The notes under the pieces are model-generated. The model searched no databases, was not told where the DNA came from, and saw nothing but the letters and a program-made list of their open reading frames with translations. The position numbers and the translations under genes were made by a program. A stretch of DNA of 64,000 nucleotides, taken from NCBI GenBank assembly GCA_037074615.1, contig CM073515.1:17631001-17695000 (forward strand), in the 5' to 3' direction. This DNA is from Leucaena leucocephala (taxonomy: Eukaryota; Streptophyta; Magnoliopsida; Fabales; Fabaceae). The first letter of the stretch is position 1. Every line of letters starts with the position of its first letter. Shown one piece after another: positions 33,675-45,389 of the stretch.

Positions 33675-34149
33675 ATTTCCCCCACACTTAAACTTGACAG
33701 TGTCCTTACTATCAATAGAACTAAAGCAAAAAATATCACAATCGCTTTATAGAACCGATCAAATGTAGCTGTAAAATAGCAGGTAGCCTAATCACTTAAT
33801 GCAAATTAACAATTTAGCACCTAGTCATATGTAGGTCATGCAAACTAATAATAGTAAGGCAGAGATGACAAGATGGGTAAGTTAAGATCATGCATGTGAG
33901 TGTGGAAACTCCAGAGGGAACAATAAGTGAGTAAACGATATATAGACAGGAACGGGGGTATTCAAAATAGAAAGAAGCCTAGAATAAAAAGAAATAAATA
34001 GAAAATGAAAACTACCCTACTAAAGCATCAAACAGAAAAATTAACAATTACTACTTCTACTGGTTCATCCCTTTCCAATCACCAAACTGGCATGTCAAAC
34101 ATATATAAATTTATAAAATATAAGAGATAGGAAAGGGACAACCTGGCCT

Positions 34150-35440
34150 TAAGGCGACTGAGCAAGTTCCTCATAAAGTTTCAAATAGTGCCCATTGGCC
34201 TAGAAGATTTTGCCCGTTGCCTCCTCTTTCAATTCAATCATCCCGAAGTCGTGGACTTTAACAACTGTGTAAGGTCCTTCCTAGCTAGTTTTGAATTTTC
34301 CATGTTTGAACTTGAACCTAGCTTGGTACTTTAATACTCTATCAACCTCCTTAAAACTCTTTCTCAGAATGTGAGTGTCGTGGATTAACTTTGTTTTCTG
34401 CTTATAAATTTCAGAGCTGTTGTAGGCATCTAATCTAATTTCTTCTAACTCCTGAATCTACAACAACCTCTCTGAACTAGCTTTTGCAAGGTCTTCATTG
34501 TAGGCTTTCACTGCCCAGAATGTTTTATGCTCTATTTCCACAGGCATATGACAAGCTTTCCCAAAAATTGTCCTATAAGGAAACATTCCTAGAGGTGTTT
34601 TAAAAGTTGTTTTGTGCGCCCACAATGCATTGTCAAGTCATAAATTCCAATCCTTGTTGGATGGCTGAACAATCCTCTCTAAAATATGCTTAATTTCCTT
34701 ATTAGAAACCTTTGCAAGACCATTGGTTTAAGGGTGGTATGGGGTTGAGACTTTATGAGTGACACCATATTTTGCCAACAAGCAATTGATTAACTTATTG
34801 CAAAAATGGTTGCCTTGATCACTGATTAGCGCTTTAGGTACTCTAAATCTACTAAATATGTGAGATCTTAGAAACTTGGAGACTGTTTGGGCATCATCTA
34901 GTCTTGTAGGAATGGTGTCCACCCACCTAGACAAATAGTCTACAGCTAATAAAATGTAATGAAATCCTGCTAAAGGTGGAAAAAGGCCCATGAAACCTAT
35001 TCCCCATACATCAAAAATCTCACATAACAGAATAGGTTGTTGTGGCATCCCATGCCTTTTTCTAATCCCCCTAAATCTCTGGCACTTATCATAGGCTCTA
35101 CAAAACTCAAAAGCATCTTTAAAAAGGGAGGGCTAATAAAAATTAGAGTCAATGACCCTACGTGCAGTCCTTTTCTCCCAAAATGACCACCACAAACCCA
35201 TGAATATCAAGCTTCCAAAACTAATTTATGATCTTAGTCTAGCACACATCATCTTAATATCTGATCTGAGCACAACTTCCATATAAAAGGCTTGTCCTAA
35301 ATGAAGTATTTGGATTCACTCTTGAACTTTTGGGCCTGAAACTTAGACAAATGAGGTGGGATTAGGCCAGTCTCAATAAAATTAACTAAATAGGCATACT
35401 AATGTTCCACAATAGCAATCAAACAAAGGGATTGATCAGG
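34150..35440 (-). pseudogene. Athila integrase (zinc region, core, C-terminus), broken
   Basis: The minus strand encodes, with frame changes, the RNase H-integrase linker (HLSKFQAQKFKSESKYF), the HHCC region (VCGGHFG... YDKCQRF), and the core open at 35048-34728: MPQQPILLCEIFDVWGIGFM, LLAVDYLSRWVDTIPTRL, ALISDQGNHFCNK, YGVTHKVSTPYHP. The catalytic first Asp of 'WGIDFMGPF' reads Gly (GIGFMGLF); the second (SDQG) is present. Frame stops beyond YHP remove the Glu region and the C-terminus, traces of which run to about 34150. Confidence 0.85.
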
Positions 35441-36041
35441 GACTAAATGGTAGCATATTGAACCACTTTTAAGGTCATTGAAGTCAAATTACACAATTTG
35501 GAATTTTACTCTACTGAGTATTGTTCACTATGTAAATTCCAAAGAAGTGACCTGACTTCAAAAAATCATAATTAAATTTAGAAAAATTAAAATAAAGTGA
35601 TTTAAATTGCTACACAAAGCTAACTTAATTATCTTTTAGGAAAACATAACTTGTTGACTAATACATGACCATGTAAATGTCGGTTTACACTTTAATTTTA
35701 CTGTTCATTTAGCGTCCTTCCCTTATTCCAGCATTTTTGGTTCCAACTTTGAAAAATCATATCCCCATGTGTAGACATCCAAATGAGACATTCTATATAT
35801 CAAATCAAAGCTCGGTATGTCTACTATTTACTGGTAAAATATCATACATTTATTAAATTGTTTACTATTTCTAATTATAGCTCAATTACTAATGACTCAC
35901 CACGAGTTATTGTTCATAGTGGCAAATTCTAGCACCCAACTTTATATACATATTTATAACATACATCAATCACATATCAATCATGCTAAATAATTCTTAA
36001 CTTCTCTTCATGCATCTTCATCTCCTCCATCTTGAGAAGAC

Positions 36042-36625
36042 CTGCTATGATTGGATTGATATGCAAGGGGTGAGATTTATGGGGAAATCTCAGTAGCAAA
36101 CGGAAACCATATATACAATGTATGCAACTATATGCTTGATATTACTATGTGTGCATTTAATGATCACACTTGCATAATGATAACATACATGCTTCCATGT
36201 TCCTTAATTATAACATATAGCCATAGCATAAAAAGAAACAGAGCATTACTTAATCATACATGCTTCACATTATCAAGTTAAGTACATATTACATAAAACA
36301 TCCAAGCAATATAAGCATACAAGTACGTAAGTTTACTACCTGACGTGTAGCCTTTCCTCTAGCTCTTAGCCTTTGCTCTAAGGTTCCTTCTTTTCATAGG
36401 TCAGAGCCTATACATAGCATAATAATATTTTTATTATTATCCTATCCAGTGTAGCTCTACTTAACTCAAGTTTAACTTAAAGTAATACCCTTAATCTAAT
36501 AATCCCCTAACTTTCTTTATATCCACGGCTAATCTTATCAAGAGAGATATTCTCTATTCTAATTATTAAATTCATAAGAACAATCCTATAATTTATTAGA
36601 GCAAGTACTAGAATAAATTACTTGC
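36042..36625 (-). other. Candidate leader intron with GC donor
   Basis: On the minus strand the donor is GGAATAAG|GCAAGTAATT (the consensus of plant GC-AG introns) and the acceptor is CAATCATAGCAG|GTCTTC. Position and acceptor wording match the GT-AG version in the other LTRs. The length, 584 bp, is about half of the others. Inference only. Confidence 0.35.
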
Positions 36626-36689
36626 CTTATTCCTAAGCTTGCCAAGTCCCTAAGTTCCTTGGATTGCTCCTAACTCCGTCAGAACTCCT

Positions 36690-36758
36690 CCTTTTTCCTT
36701 CCTTTCTCTTTCTTTCTTTCTTTCTCTCTTTCTCTCTTTCTCTCTTCTTTCTCTCCTT
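36690..36758. repeat. Pyrimidine microsatellite (TTTC/TTCTC)n
   Basis: A run of TTTC and TTTCTC units with a few interruptions, in the 5' transcribed part of the minus-strand LTR just after its TATA box. Confidence 0.85.
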
Positions 36759-36798
36759 TTTCTTTGATTAGTTGTGGCATGGAATGGAAGGGGTGGGG

Positions 36799-36806
36799 TA
36801 TTTATA
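36799..36806 (-). promoter_or_regulatory. Candidate TATA box of minus-strand LTR
   Basis: Minus-strand TATAAATACCCC, the same core as in the other long LTRs. Confidence 0.6.
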
Positions 36807-38375
36807 GTTGGAAGGAGGTGGAATGGATGGCTCAGATCGAATCACGATGAACGTCTCATATCACTTAGCTTCCTCAAGAAGCCTTGCTTACATCATCAAG
36901 ATGGCATCATCATCCTAGATGACTCATCAAAAATGACATCATCCATAGTCACCTTACATGCTTAGGTGGTGCAATAGTGGGGCCCTCGAGATACCTCACC
37001 AGCTGACTCAGTGTTTCTAAAGAATACCAGAGTCCTGTCCCGAAATGAACGGCTAAGATTGTGCCACATGTCCTTAGCTTTTTCTTCTTTCCCTAGACTC
37101 ATGCCATGTGGCACCTTGTGGGTCCCATGAGGATACTTTTCATGCCACCTTATGGTTTTAGATGAGTTTAAAGTTCTATCTGATCATTTTTCCAAGTTCT
37201 ATCTTTAACCGAGTAACTATACTTTATTGAAAATCACTAAAATATTATTTTAATAACACTTGGACCCACATAACTCTTGGGCCACATTTTTTGAACCTTG
37301 GAATGCTATCTTGGCCTCTAATTAAGCTCAAACACTCTAGTGGCTTGATTCCCAAGAAACATCCCTTAGCAAATTACTAAAATGCCCTTAGTTACTCTTT
37401 ATTTCCTTGAATAATTCTAGGGCAATATTGTCTTTTCATACCTTGTCAGAGTATTTTTTGACCTTGGTCAACTATCTAGATAACCTTCCTTGACTGTCTA
37501 ACCTTAATCAAATGACCAAAATACCCTTCACCCATTATTTAATTATTTTACAACATAGGGGTATTTTTGTCATTTTACACTTTTTCTGGACACTGGCCCC
37601 TTTGACCCATGAACCGATATCATGGGTTTGGACCTTACTTGGCATCATCATGGGCCTCTCTATGATATCATCTGAGCTCATTCAGCCATAACTTACTTAC
37701 TACTAAGTTTCATAATCAGATTGCGGGCGTTCACAACCTCCCATCAAAATTCACTAAAACGTGAATAATTTTCTCTATAGAATTCCTTTCAAGGTTCTAT
37801 CAGATCCATGACATTTGGTATCATAGGGCATACCTTCCTATAACTTTTCACTTATATCTGAGGTCTATAAGATCTAATAAAAATTTCAGATAACTTTCAG
37901 ACTATCAGATAAATCTAGAACTTCAATAAAATTCCTGTATTATGCTAGATTAACTAGCATAATTTTCTCTATCTACTGATGAGTTTTAGGATTTAAATTC
38001 TTCCAGGCAATTCTAAGCCTCTTCCAGCTCAACTTTTTATAATTATTATTTTGCCCTTAGAAACTTTTAGAAATTACACTTTAGTCCCTCAACTTTTCAT
38101 AATTGTACTTAATGGCCCACAACTTGTCTCTACTTTCATTTTTTGCTTTGGGACTTTTAGACTTTTTAGTTTAGTCCCTCTCTTTCTTTAATATGACCAT
38201 TATACCCCCAGGGACTTTCACTATTTACAATCTAGTCCTTGAACTTTCACTTACTTGCAATTTAGTCCTTAAACATTATTTGTATACTTATGGTACTTCT
38301 ACTCCACAGGGCCTAGTAGACTACCTCTTTCAGGTTATATACTGGGCTTCTACGTCTAAAAATCAGGATATAACA

Positions 38376-38389
38376 TTTCTCCTCCCTTT
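38376..38389 (-). promoter_or_regulatory. Polypurine tract of minus-strand LARD-type element
   Basis: Minus-strand AAAGGGAGGAGAAA directly before the LTR start. Confidence 0.8.
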
Positions 38390-38675
38390 AAAATAAATGT
38401 CATCATCGAAATTTTAGGGTTAAATCTCTATTCGTTCTTTGATGAAGAGTTTCTCTTAGAAAAATATCCCATTCATTTCATAATATTTTCTTGACTTTTC
38501 TAGCTCTTCTTAACTATTCTTACTATCTTATATAACTTTGTATATCTATGCCAAATTTTTATGACATTTACACCATTTGTTATTAATTCCTAGGGGTTAC
38601 CCATCATTGGGCTACTCTTGCTTGAGTAACTTTTAGCTAAGCGTTCTACTGGGTCAGGGCTAGGTTACTTTTCTT
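38390..38675 (-). repeat. LARD-type internal 3' end fragment
   Basis: It contains the conserved block around GTAGCCCAATGATGGGTAAC (about 38635-38590), which lies much closer to the purine tract here (about 250 bp) than in the complete LARD (about 1.2 kb). It is cut at about 38675 by a plus-strand LTR. Confidence 0.65.
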
Positions 38676-39467
38676 ATAAGAATTTATAAAAGTGACAGAG
38701 TCAGAAAAGGGATCCTGTAGAATTTTTACAGAATTTTACAGTGGAATAAAATACCCGACAAATACGGTCGGGAGAGATTCCTTGGGACTTATGATATAAA
38801 GGTAATAGACCAATACTATGGCCTAAATGGCGTCCCAAGAGGCCTAATAAGGTGGTGAGACAGTTAAGTGAGCCAGGGTCTAGAGCAACACAGGAAAAGT
38901 GTGAAATTATAAAAATGCCCCTGTATAGCCAGATTGTACCAGTGATGGATGGAGGGCATTTTGCTCATTATGGACAGGCCAAAAATAGCCAAGATAGTAT
39001 AAAGATGATTAGTTAGAGCCAGTATATGCCCTGGTGTAGTATAAAGAGGTGTGAAATGACAATTATGCCCTTAGGGTTAATATAGTATAAGAAAGTGAAA
39101 CAATGGGTATTTTGGTCATTTCACAAGGGATCGTTAGCAGATAAAAACACAGTCTAACAATGTCAATGGTATGAGGAACCTAGACACTAGTTTCCATGAT
39201 AGAATAGATATTTTGGAATATTATAAAAATTCGGAACATAAAACAGTCTGATTTTTGTGAAACTATTCTGATCAGTACCAGACTGTACTAGAATTTTTTC
39301 TATAAGTATATTTACCTTTTTTTTAGCCAAACATGGCCCTAAATGATGTCATGCATGGCGTCAAGCTTAAGGCTTCTAGGGCAAGCTTGGTTTAAGATTA
39401 AATATGGACCGTTAGATCAAATAGTAACCAAACTAATATTGGCCATTCATTTCCACCCAAGATTTTC

Positions 39468-39475
39468 TATAAATA
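39468..39475 (+). promoter_or_regulatory. Candidate TATA box
   Basis: TATAAATACCCCCTAAACC, conserved relative to the other LTRs. Confidence 0.6.
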
Positions 39476-39580
39476 CCCCCTAAACCAGATTGGATTCGGC
39501 ATGCATGGTACCTTAGGGAACCTTTGGCCAAATTTCATGTGAAGCTAGAAAGAAGCACACAACTTGGAGCAACAAGCAAG

Positions 39581-40542
39581 GTAACTAGCTCCTTTGTTCT
39601 TAGACTTTAACCTAGCAAGTTAGCTCTTAGTTTTAAGGAGTTTTTGTGACTTATTTCTCTTATGGGTGCTGCTACAAGTACTGTCCATATGTGATAAGAA
39701 TATGAGTTTTATGTTATGGATAGTTTAGACAAGCTTAAACAAGCTAAAATCAAGTGGCATAAGCTTGGAAATTCAAGCATGCATGTAGTTAGGGTTTTGT
39801 GTTCTTGGCTGCTACTGTACGAAACACTATTTCATGATTTTTATGCTTTCAATGATTTTAAAATGGAAAATTGTGTGGGGATAAAGTAGGAGAACAAGTA
39901 TTGGAAGTAGTGGAATCAAAATGTGAATTTTGAAAAATTAAGGGGTCACTTCAGTTCTGTACAGCAGCTCATAGGGTGTTTTGATTTTGGAAATTCTGGT
40001 TTCATATTTGGATTATACATGAAAAATTATGTGGAGATGAACCATGATAATTTACTTTAGAAAGATGGAAGTATGGAACATAAAATAGAAAAAAATGGAA
40101 GTTATTGAAAACTTAGTCTTGGAATTGTTGTTAGGTTGTTGTAACTTGATGTTATTTTGTAATAGCTAGGTTTTGACATTTTTAAAGGAAGAAAATAATC
40201 TCAAGAAGACTTTGTCAAGGATAGCTAAATAGGTAGCTAGAATACCTAACTATAGTTTCATGTTTGCTTGATTGTATGCTTGCTTGTTAGTTATGATGTT
40301 TGGTTGAGCTTGAGATTATGCCATCGTGTTGAGAATGAAGTATGAATGATTGCAACTCCTTGCAACTAATGTCATGAAAATATTCATGTTAGAGTTTTCT
40401 TATGTATTATTATGAAGTATCTCCCATCTCATGATAATATGTTAAGCATCCAATTAATCATGCATGATATTATAGTTTGTATGACTTGATATTGGGATTT
40501 CCATGAAATCTCATTCCTTCCATATGCATAACCATGTCATAG
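39581..40542 (+). other. Candidate leader intron in chromovirus LTR
   Basis: Donor AAG|GTAACT, acceptor CATAG|GT, 962 bp, at the same place as in the LARD LTRs although the intron bodies differ a good deal. Confidence 0.4.
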
Positions 40543-41329
40543 GTGCTCGAACCTCTCAAGAAAAAAGGGTAAATATGGATGGTTGAATTTCTATAAAAAA
40601 TTATATTGGTTATTTGAAACTATGGAAAGATATGGTGGGATGCATAGTGTATGATCATGCAGTTGTATTCTGAGTCTGTGACTTTGTGATGATGTTTACG
40701 ATGCCATAACCAATGAGTTTGAACTTTAAAATTGGTATGATAATATCTAAGATATAGATATTTAAATGAACACTAAGAATGCCTTAATTGGTTAAGTATT
40801 CGATTTATTATGAGTTTTCTAAGTTGAAGTTAAAATATGGAACTAAGATAAAGTGACCAACTGGAGGCATAATGTTCTGATGTTAATTTCATATGGTAAA
40901 TGAATGAATTTTTCTATGAAATTTTATGAGCTTAAAGATCATGTCTGGAGATTTAAATCCATAGGTAACACAGTTCATTTGGACAAGTAACAAAAGAGAA
41001 ATGAATTTTTGAATTTAAGATAAAGAAACTGAAACTTCTAGATTTACCAAATGAATAGTGTTTTTCAACGAATAAAATGATTTTATTAGGACAATGAAAC
41101 CTCAGTTTTACATTTTTTCTTGAAATTTAAATGGAAGAGCTTTCATTGGAAATTAGAACCACCCTATTTTGATTTTTCTACATTTAATTATGAATTTTCA
41201 AATTTAGGTACATGTTTTGGATTACCAAATGAATAGTACCTGAGAAGCAATCTTTTGAAAATGCATCTTTCTAAGAAAGGCTATGTAATTAGTTCAATTG
41301 ATTTTCTAATAAAATAGATAATGCATCAA

Positions 41330-42012
41330 ATGATAATATATCTAAGGAACCTATCCCAGCCTCTCCTATTAATGATGTACCTCCAGAAGAAGTTGACCCT
41401 AGTATATAAGGGAATGTAGCTCAGGGGGATGATAGAGACATAATATACCCCCAGGAAGTATTGTTTGATGAGGATCATTCCTATACTGTGGGTACTATAG
41501 AACCTACCTATAGACAGTCTATTGAGGTAGATATTCCTGATCCTAACTAAGTACCCAACCTAACTGATATTCTTGGACCTAGCCGTTTACTATATCAGAC
41601 TAATATCCTAGATCCTAGTAGAACCAAGACACCAATTATGGAGATATACCTAGACAACAACAATATTATAGAGCTAGCCCCAGGGAAGAATATGATTGAA
41701 GAACGATTCGAGAAAGTTGTGGAGCTAGCTAGGCAATTGTATGACCTAGGAAGATAGTTGGTCAGGGAAGTATAACAAGATTACAGAATCTATACGGACT
41801 TTATAACCAGAGTAAGGGAGGCCTATAAAGCTTTTGATCTAGATACCCTTACCCTTGAAGACTGGACTAACATTATGGATGATATTTTGCCTCTTACATG
41901 AACTTGGAGAGTAGGTTTGGATCAATATTTTAAAGAAGAACCCTATGAAAGCATTCCCGATTGGATCTTCATGGTAGAATAATTTATTTGGTTCACTTAT
42001 AAGAAAGGGTAG
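41330..42012 (+). pseudogene. Pre-gag reading frame (unknown function)
   Basis: One frame of about 225 codons, broken by six in-frame stops and no frameshift, lies between the LTR and gag. It is acidic and Pro-containing at the start (PASPINDVPPEEVDPS; IPDPN; ILGPS). It then has a probable helix (FEKVVELARQLYDLG) and a tail, DLDTLTLEDWTNIMDDILPL then TWRVGLDQYF, ending YKKG-stop at 42012. The minus-strand element encodes a clear homologue and the LARD a more distant one. I know no domain for it. ORFs upstream of gag have, as I recall, been reported in some plant Ty3/gypsy elements. Not part of gag, which has its own start 188 bp downstream. Confidence 0.65.
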
Positions 42013-42199
42013 TTGTACTTATGAATGCTAGTGTGGTTTATGTACTTATGAACAATGATGATGATGATATTGTGCATGTACTTATATTATGTATGAAAGA
42101 TCAATGTAATGTTACTGAACTTATTGTACGTTATGTTTTGAATGAAATATAAGTTATGTTGATTATCATACTCCTCTCTTATTTGGATAGTAAAATAAA

Positions 42200-43380
42200 A
42201 TGGTTGGAACGAGAAGGACTATTTCCTTGGGAGAATCCCAAAATACTGGGGACATTAATCATCTAATTTTAGAACAATTAGAGCAACAACGGAAAATGAT
42301 TGAAGAAATGTGAGCAGCTCAGATAAGAAGTGATTAGGAGAGAGACGCTGCCATAGCAGCAGCTGTGGTAGAGGTAGTAAAGAATATGAGGCATCCAGAA
42401 TTTGCAGGTGTAACTGATACATAACCAAAAATGGTGCAACAGACAGCAAAGCCACCTAGACAGATGGAGCAAGTGGTTGGTTCTACTAGCCTTCAATATT
42501 GGATGAACAAATTCTATAAGCACAGTCCTTTAATGTTTGAGGGGACGTTTTATGTCTAGAAAATAGAAGATTGGATTAGCCAGCTAGATAAGATTTTTAA
42601 GGTGCTTGATTGTGCATCCGAAAGTAAAGCCCATATGGCAATCTATTAGCTGAAAAGGGATGCAGATCTATGGTGGAAGAACACCAAACTATTGTTATAG
42701 GCTAGACACATTCCTATTATGTGGGAAGTATTTCTTAAGTAATTTTATGAGAAGTATTTTCCTCAGTCGTTACGGGATGAGAGAGAAGCATAATTCCTTG
42801 TACTGAGGCAAGGATAAAAGGAATCTTTCGATGAATATCTAACTATGTTCATTTGTCTTTCCAAATACTCCACTTATCTGTGGCAAGTGGATAATAAGCA
42901 TTGGATGACGGAAAGAATGATAAGGGGACTGGATATTACTCTGAAGGAGAAGATGACTCCTCAATAGTATAGCCAGTTTAATAAAGTAGTGGAGGCCTAT
43001 AGAATAATTAAGAACAGTTTAAATCATCAAATGTTGATGAGACCAGTGATCAGAGAGAATACTGTTCTTGCAAGTACTAGTAAAGATAGAAATATGGCTA
43101 GTGGTAGTGGCTATTATAGAAAGAGGAAGAGACAGTGGCATAATAGAAGGCCTACTCGAGGGAACTTTAGAGGCAATACAGGCAATAGATACTCAAGATT
43201 CAGAATATGTGACAAGTGTGAGAAAAGTCCTAGTGGTCAGTCGTGCTTGATGGGGCAAAATGTCTATTACACATGTGAAAAACCTAGACATTTTTCTAGA
43301 AATTGTCCTCAGGCAATGAATGATCAAAGTTCATGGATGCAAGGACGAGTGTTCGCACTGACAAGGGAAGATGCTCAAAG
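42200..43380 (+). pseudogene. Chromovirus gag with damaged zinc knuckle
   Basis: ATG 42200 begins MVGTRRTISLGESQN. A coiled-coil-like stretch follows (LEQLEQQRKMIEEM), then the retrotrans_gag region (SPLMFEGTFYV, DWISQLDKIFKVLDC, WWKNTKLL, FPQSLRDEREA, LRQG-KESFDEYLTMF), and a basic Arg/Gly-rich region (YYRKRKRQWHNRR). The knuckle reads VYYTCEKPRHFSRNC: the first Cys is Tyr and the Gly before His is Arg. Several TAG/TGA stops in frame. Gag would assemble the particle; this copy cannot. Confidence 0.85.
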
Positions 43381-44062
43381 GTCACCCAAAATGATACAAG
43401 GTACAATATATCTCAATAATCACTCTGTAATTGCTATGTTTGATTCGGGTGCAAGTCATTCATTTATTTCCTATGAATGTACTAAACGTTTAGGCCTTAC
43501 AATTAGCAAGTTACATTACACCATATGTGTAATAACCCCTACAAATGCTAGAGTAGTTACATCAGATGTTTGCCTAAATAGTGTTATTCGATATGAGCAT
43601 TGTTGCACTACTCTAGACCTAATATGCATGCCTTTCCATGAGATTGATGTCATAATTAGACTGAACTGGTTCTTTGCTAATAATGTGATATTGTAATGTA
43701 AGAACAAAACTCTAGTTCTTTTTCCACAAGTCACATACATGAATCCAGAAGTGAGACTAAATTTCATAATAGAGACTCAAGCAGATAAATATCTATAAAA
43801 ATGATGTCAAGGATATATGGTCTTCTTTTTTATTCAAATAGAAGTAGAAGAAGGAATTGAAACAATTCTAGTAGTTAAGGAATTTTTGAAAGCTTTTCCA
43901 AAGGAGATTCAAGGGTTACCTCTAGAACGAGAGGTGGAGTTTGCAATTGACATTGTACCTGGAGCTGGACCAGTATCCAAAGCCCCATATCGTATGGCTC
44001 CCAATGAGATGATTGAACTAAAGAAGCAGATTGAGGATCTTTTAGAGAAGAGGTTCATCTGA
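43381..44062 (+). pseudogene. Chromovirus protease and linker to RT
   Basis: The retropepsin motif DSGASHSFIS (D at 43442) and the later VIIRLNWF (usual 'VIIGMDWL') are visible. The frame from 42989 closes at 43694. A second open stretch, 43817-44062, encodes the linker FLKAFPKEIQGLPLEREVEF, then SKAPYRMAPNEMIELKKQIE, which is characteristic of Del/Tekay-type pol just before RT. Stops separate the parts. Confidence 0.88.
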
Positions 44063-44690
44063 CCCAATGTTTCCCTGTGGGGTACTCCAGTGTTGTTCGT
44101 TAAGAAGAGGATAGTAGTCTCAGACTATGCATTAACTATAGGGAGTTGAATAAGATTACTGTTAAGGATAAGTACCCTCTTCCACAGATTGATGACCTGT
44201 TAGACCAGTTGGTGGGAGCAAGTTTATTCTCCAAGATTGATTTGAGATCAGGTTATCACTAACTCAGAATTAAAGTAGATGACATTTCAAAGACTGCTTT
44301 CAGGACTTGATATGATCATTTTGAATTTTTAGTGATGCCCTTTGGTATGACGAATGCACCTGCAATTTTTATGGATTATATGAACATAATCTTAAGGCCT
44401 TATCTAGATCAATTTGTTGTGCTCTTCATTGATGATATTCTAGTATACTCTAAATCTGCAGAAGAGCATGAAAAGCATTTGAGAATTGTTCTTAGTACTC
44501 TTAAAGAAAAATTATTCTATACTAAGCTTAGTAAATGTGAGTTTTGGCTTGAAGAAGTCAAATTTCTCGATCATGTCATATCCCATGAAGGGGTAGCTAT
44601 AGATCCTAGCAAAGTTGAAGTAATATTGAACTGGGAACAGCCAAGGACAGTGACAGAGATTAGAAGTTTCCTGTAGCAAGGTATTATAGA
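44063..44690 (+). pseudogene. Chromovirus reverse transcriptase
   Basis: Pieces in order: WGTPVLFVKK, a small deletion and frameshift at about 44107-44118 where the homologue has 'KKDDSLRLCIDYREL', LFSKIDLRSGYH, then the open part 44332-44676 with MPFGMTNAPAIFMDYMN, FIDDILVYSK (catalytic DD at 44431-44436 intact) and KLSKCEFWLEEVKFLDHVIS. Ends EIRSFL-stop at 44674. Confidence 0.9.
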
Positions 44691-45389
44691 AGATTTATTA
44701 AGGACTTTTCTTGAATTGCTCTGCCGTTAACCAAGCTGACTAGAAAGAACCAGTAGAGATTAACCACGACTCCTATGCTGATTATTCTAGACCCAACTCA
44801 AACTTATATAGTTAATACTGATACTAGCAAGCAAGGGTTGGGATATATATTAATATAGCAGGGTCGAGTGGTAGCCTATGCTTGTCGATAGTTAAAGCCA
44901 CATGAAGAAAACTATCCCACTCATGATCTAGAGCTTACAACGATAGTATATGCTCTCAAGATATGGAGACTATATATATAGAGCTACCATAGAACTGTAC
45001 TGTGATCACAAAATCCTAAAGTATCTCCAAGATCATAAAGAATTGAACATGAGGCAGCGAAGATGGATGGACATTTTTGAAAGATTATGATCTCTAGATT
45101 AAGTACCATCCAAGAAAAGCAAATGTGGTAGCTGATGCCTTAAGTAGAAAGGTAGTGCAGGTGGTAAGTCTAATGATCAAAGAGTTGAAATTAATATAAG
45201 ATGTTAGAGATTGGAGTTCTTTATACCAAATACGGACAGCAGAAAACTCTTATGGAGGAACGCAGATTAAAGCTTTCGTTGAGGATAAGATAAAAGAAGC
45301 TCAAGAGCATGATAAGTTTACAGCAATTTTCAAGAATAAGCTGGAAAGAGGGGAAACTAAAAATTTTGATATCTCCTAAGATAGATTAC
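44691..45389 (+). pseudogene. Chromovirus RNase H
   Basis: Fragments NTDTSKQGLGYILI, GRVVAYACR-LKPHEENYPTHD and LELTTIVYALKIWR, followed after frame changes by LYCDHKILKYLQDHKELN and the end motif VADALSRKVVQVV (about 45128-45165). Stops at several former Gln positions. It removes RNA from the RNA-DNA hybrid in an active element; dead here. Confidence 0.85.

Larger units (their letters stand above)
30485..35440 (-). mobile_element. Athila-type Ty3/gypsy element, 3' half only
   Basis: On the minus strand it contains the integrase (35440-34150), an internal purine tract (about 33674-33659), 1.7 kb of non-coding DNA, a terminal purine tract (31960-31945) and a 3' LTR (31944-30485). The 5' side stops at about 35440 against a LARD-type LTR; everything upstream of the RNase H-integrase border is missing. 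It lies inside LARD-type internal DNA on its lower side (flank AGGCC, 30480-30484). Confidence 0.8.
35441..38375 (-). repeat. LARD/chromovirus-type 3' LTR, minus strand (about 2.9 kb)
   Basis: Read on the minus strand it starts TGTTATATCCTGATTTTTAG at 38375 behind a purine tract, has a TATA box (36806-36799), a candidate GC-AG intron (36625-36042), and reaches the terminal region matching 50039-50632. The last bases (about 30) are missing where it meets Athila DNA. It also carries an (AAAG)n microsatellite at about 36690-36758. Confidence 0.8.
38676..41320 (+). repeat. 5' LTR of plus-strand chromovirus (5' and 3' truncated)
   Basis: It aligns with 60370-63080 of the solo LTR. TATA box 39468-39475, candidate intron 39581-40542 (AGCAAG|GTAACT and TGTCATAG|GTGC). 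The first roughly 450 bp and the terminal bases are missing. Confidence 0.75.
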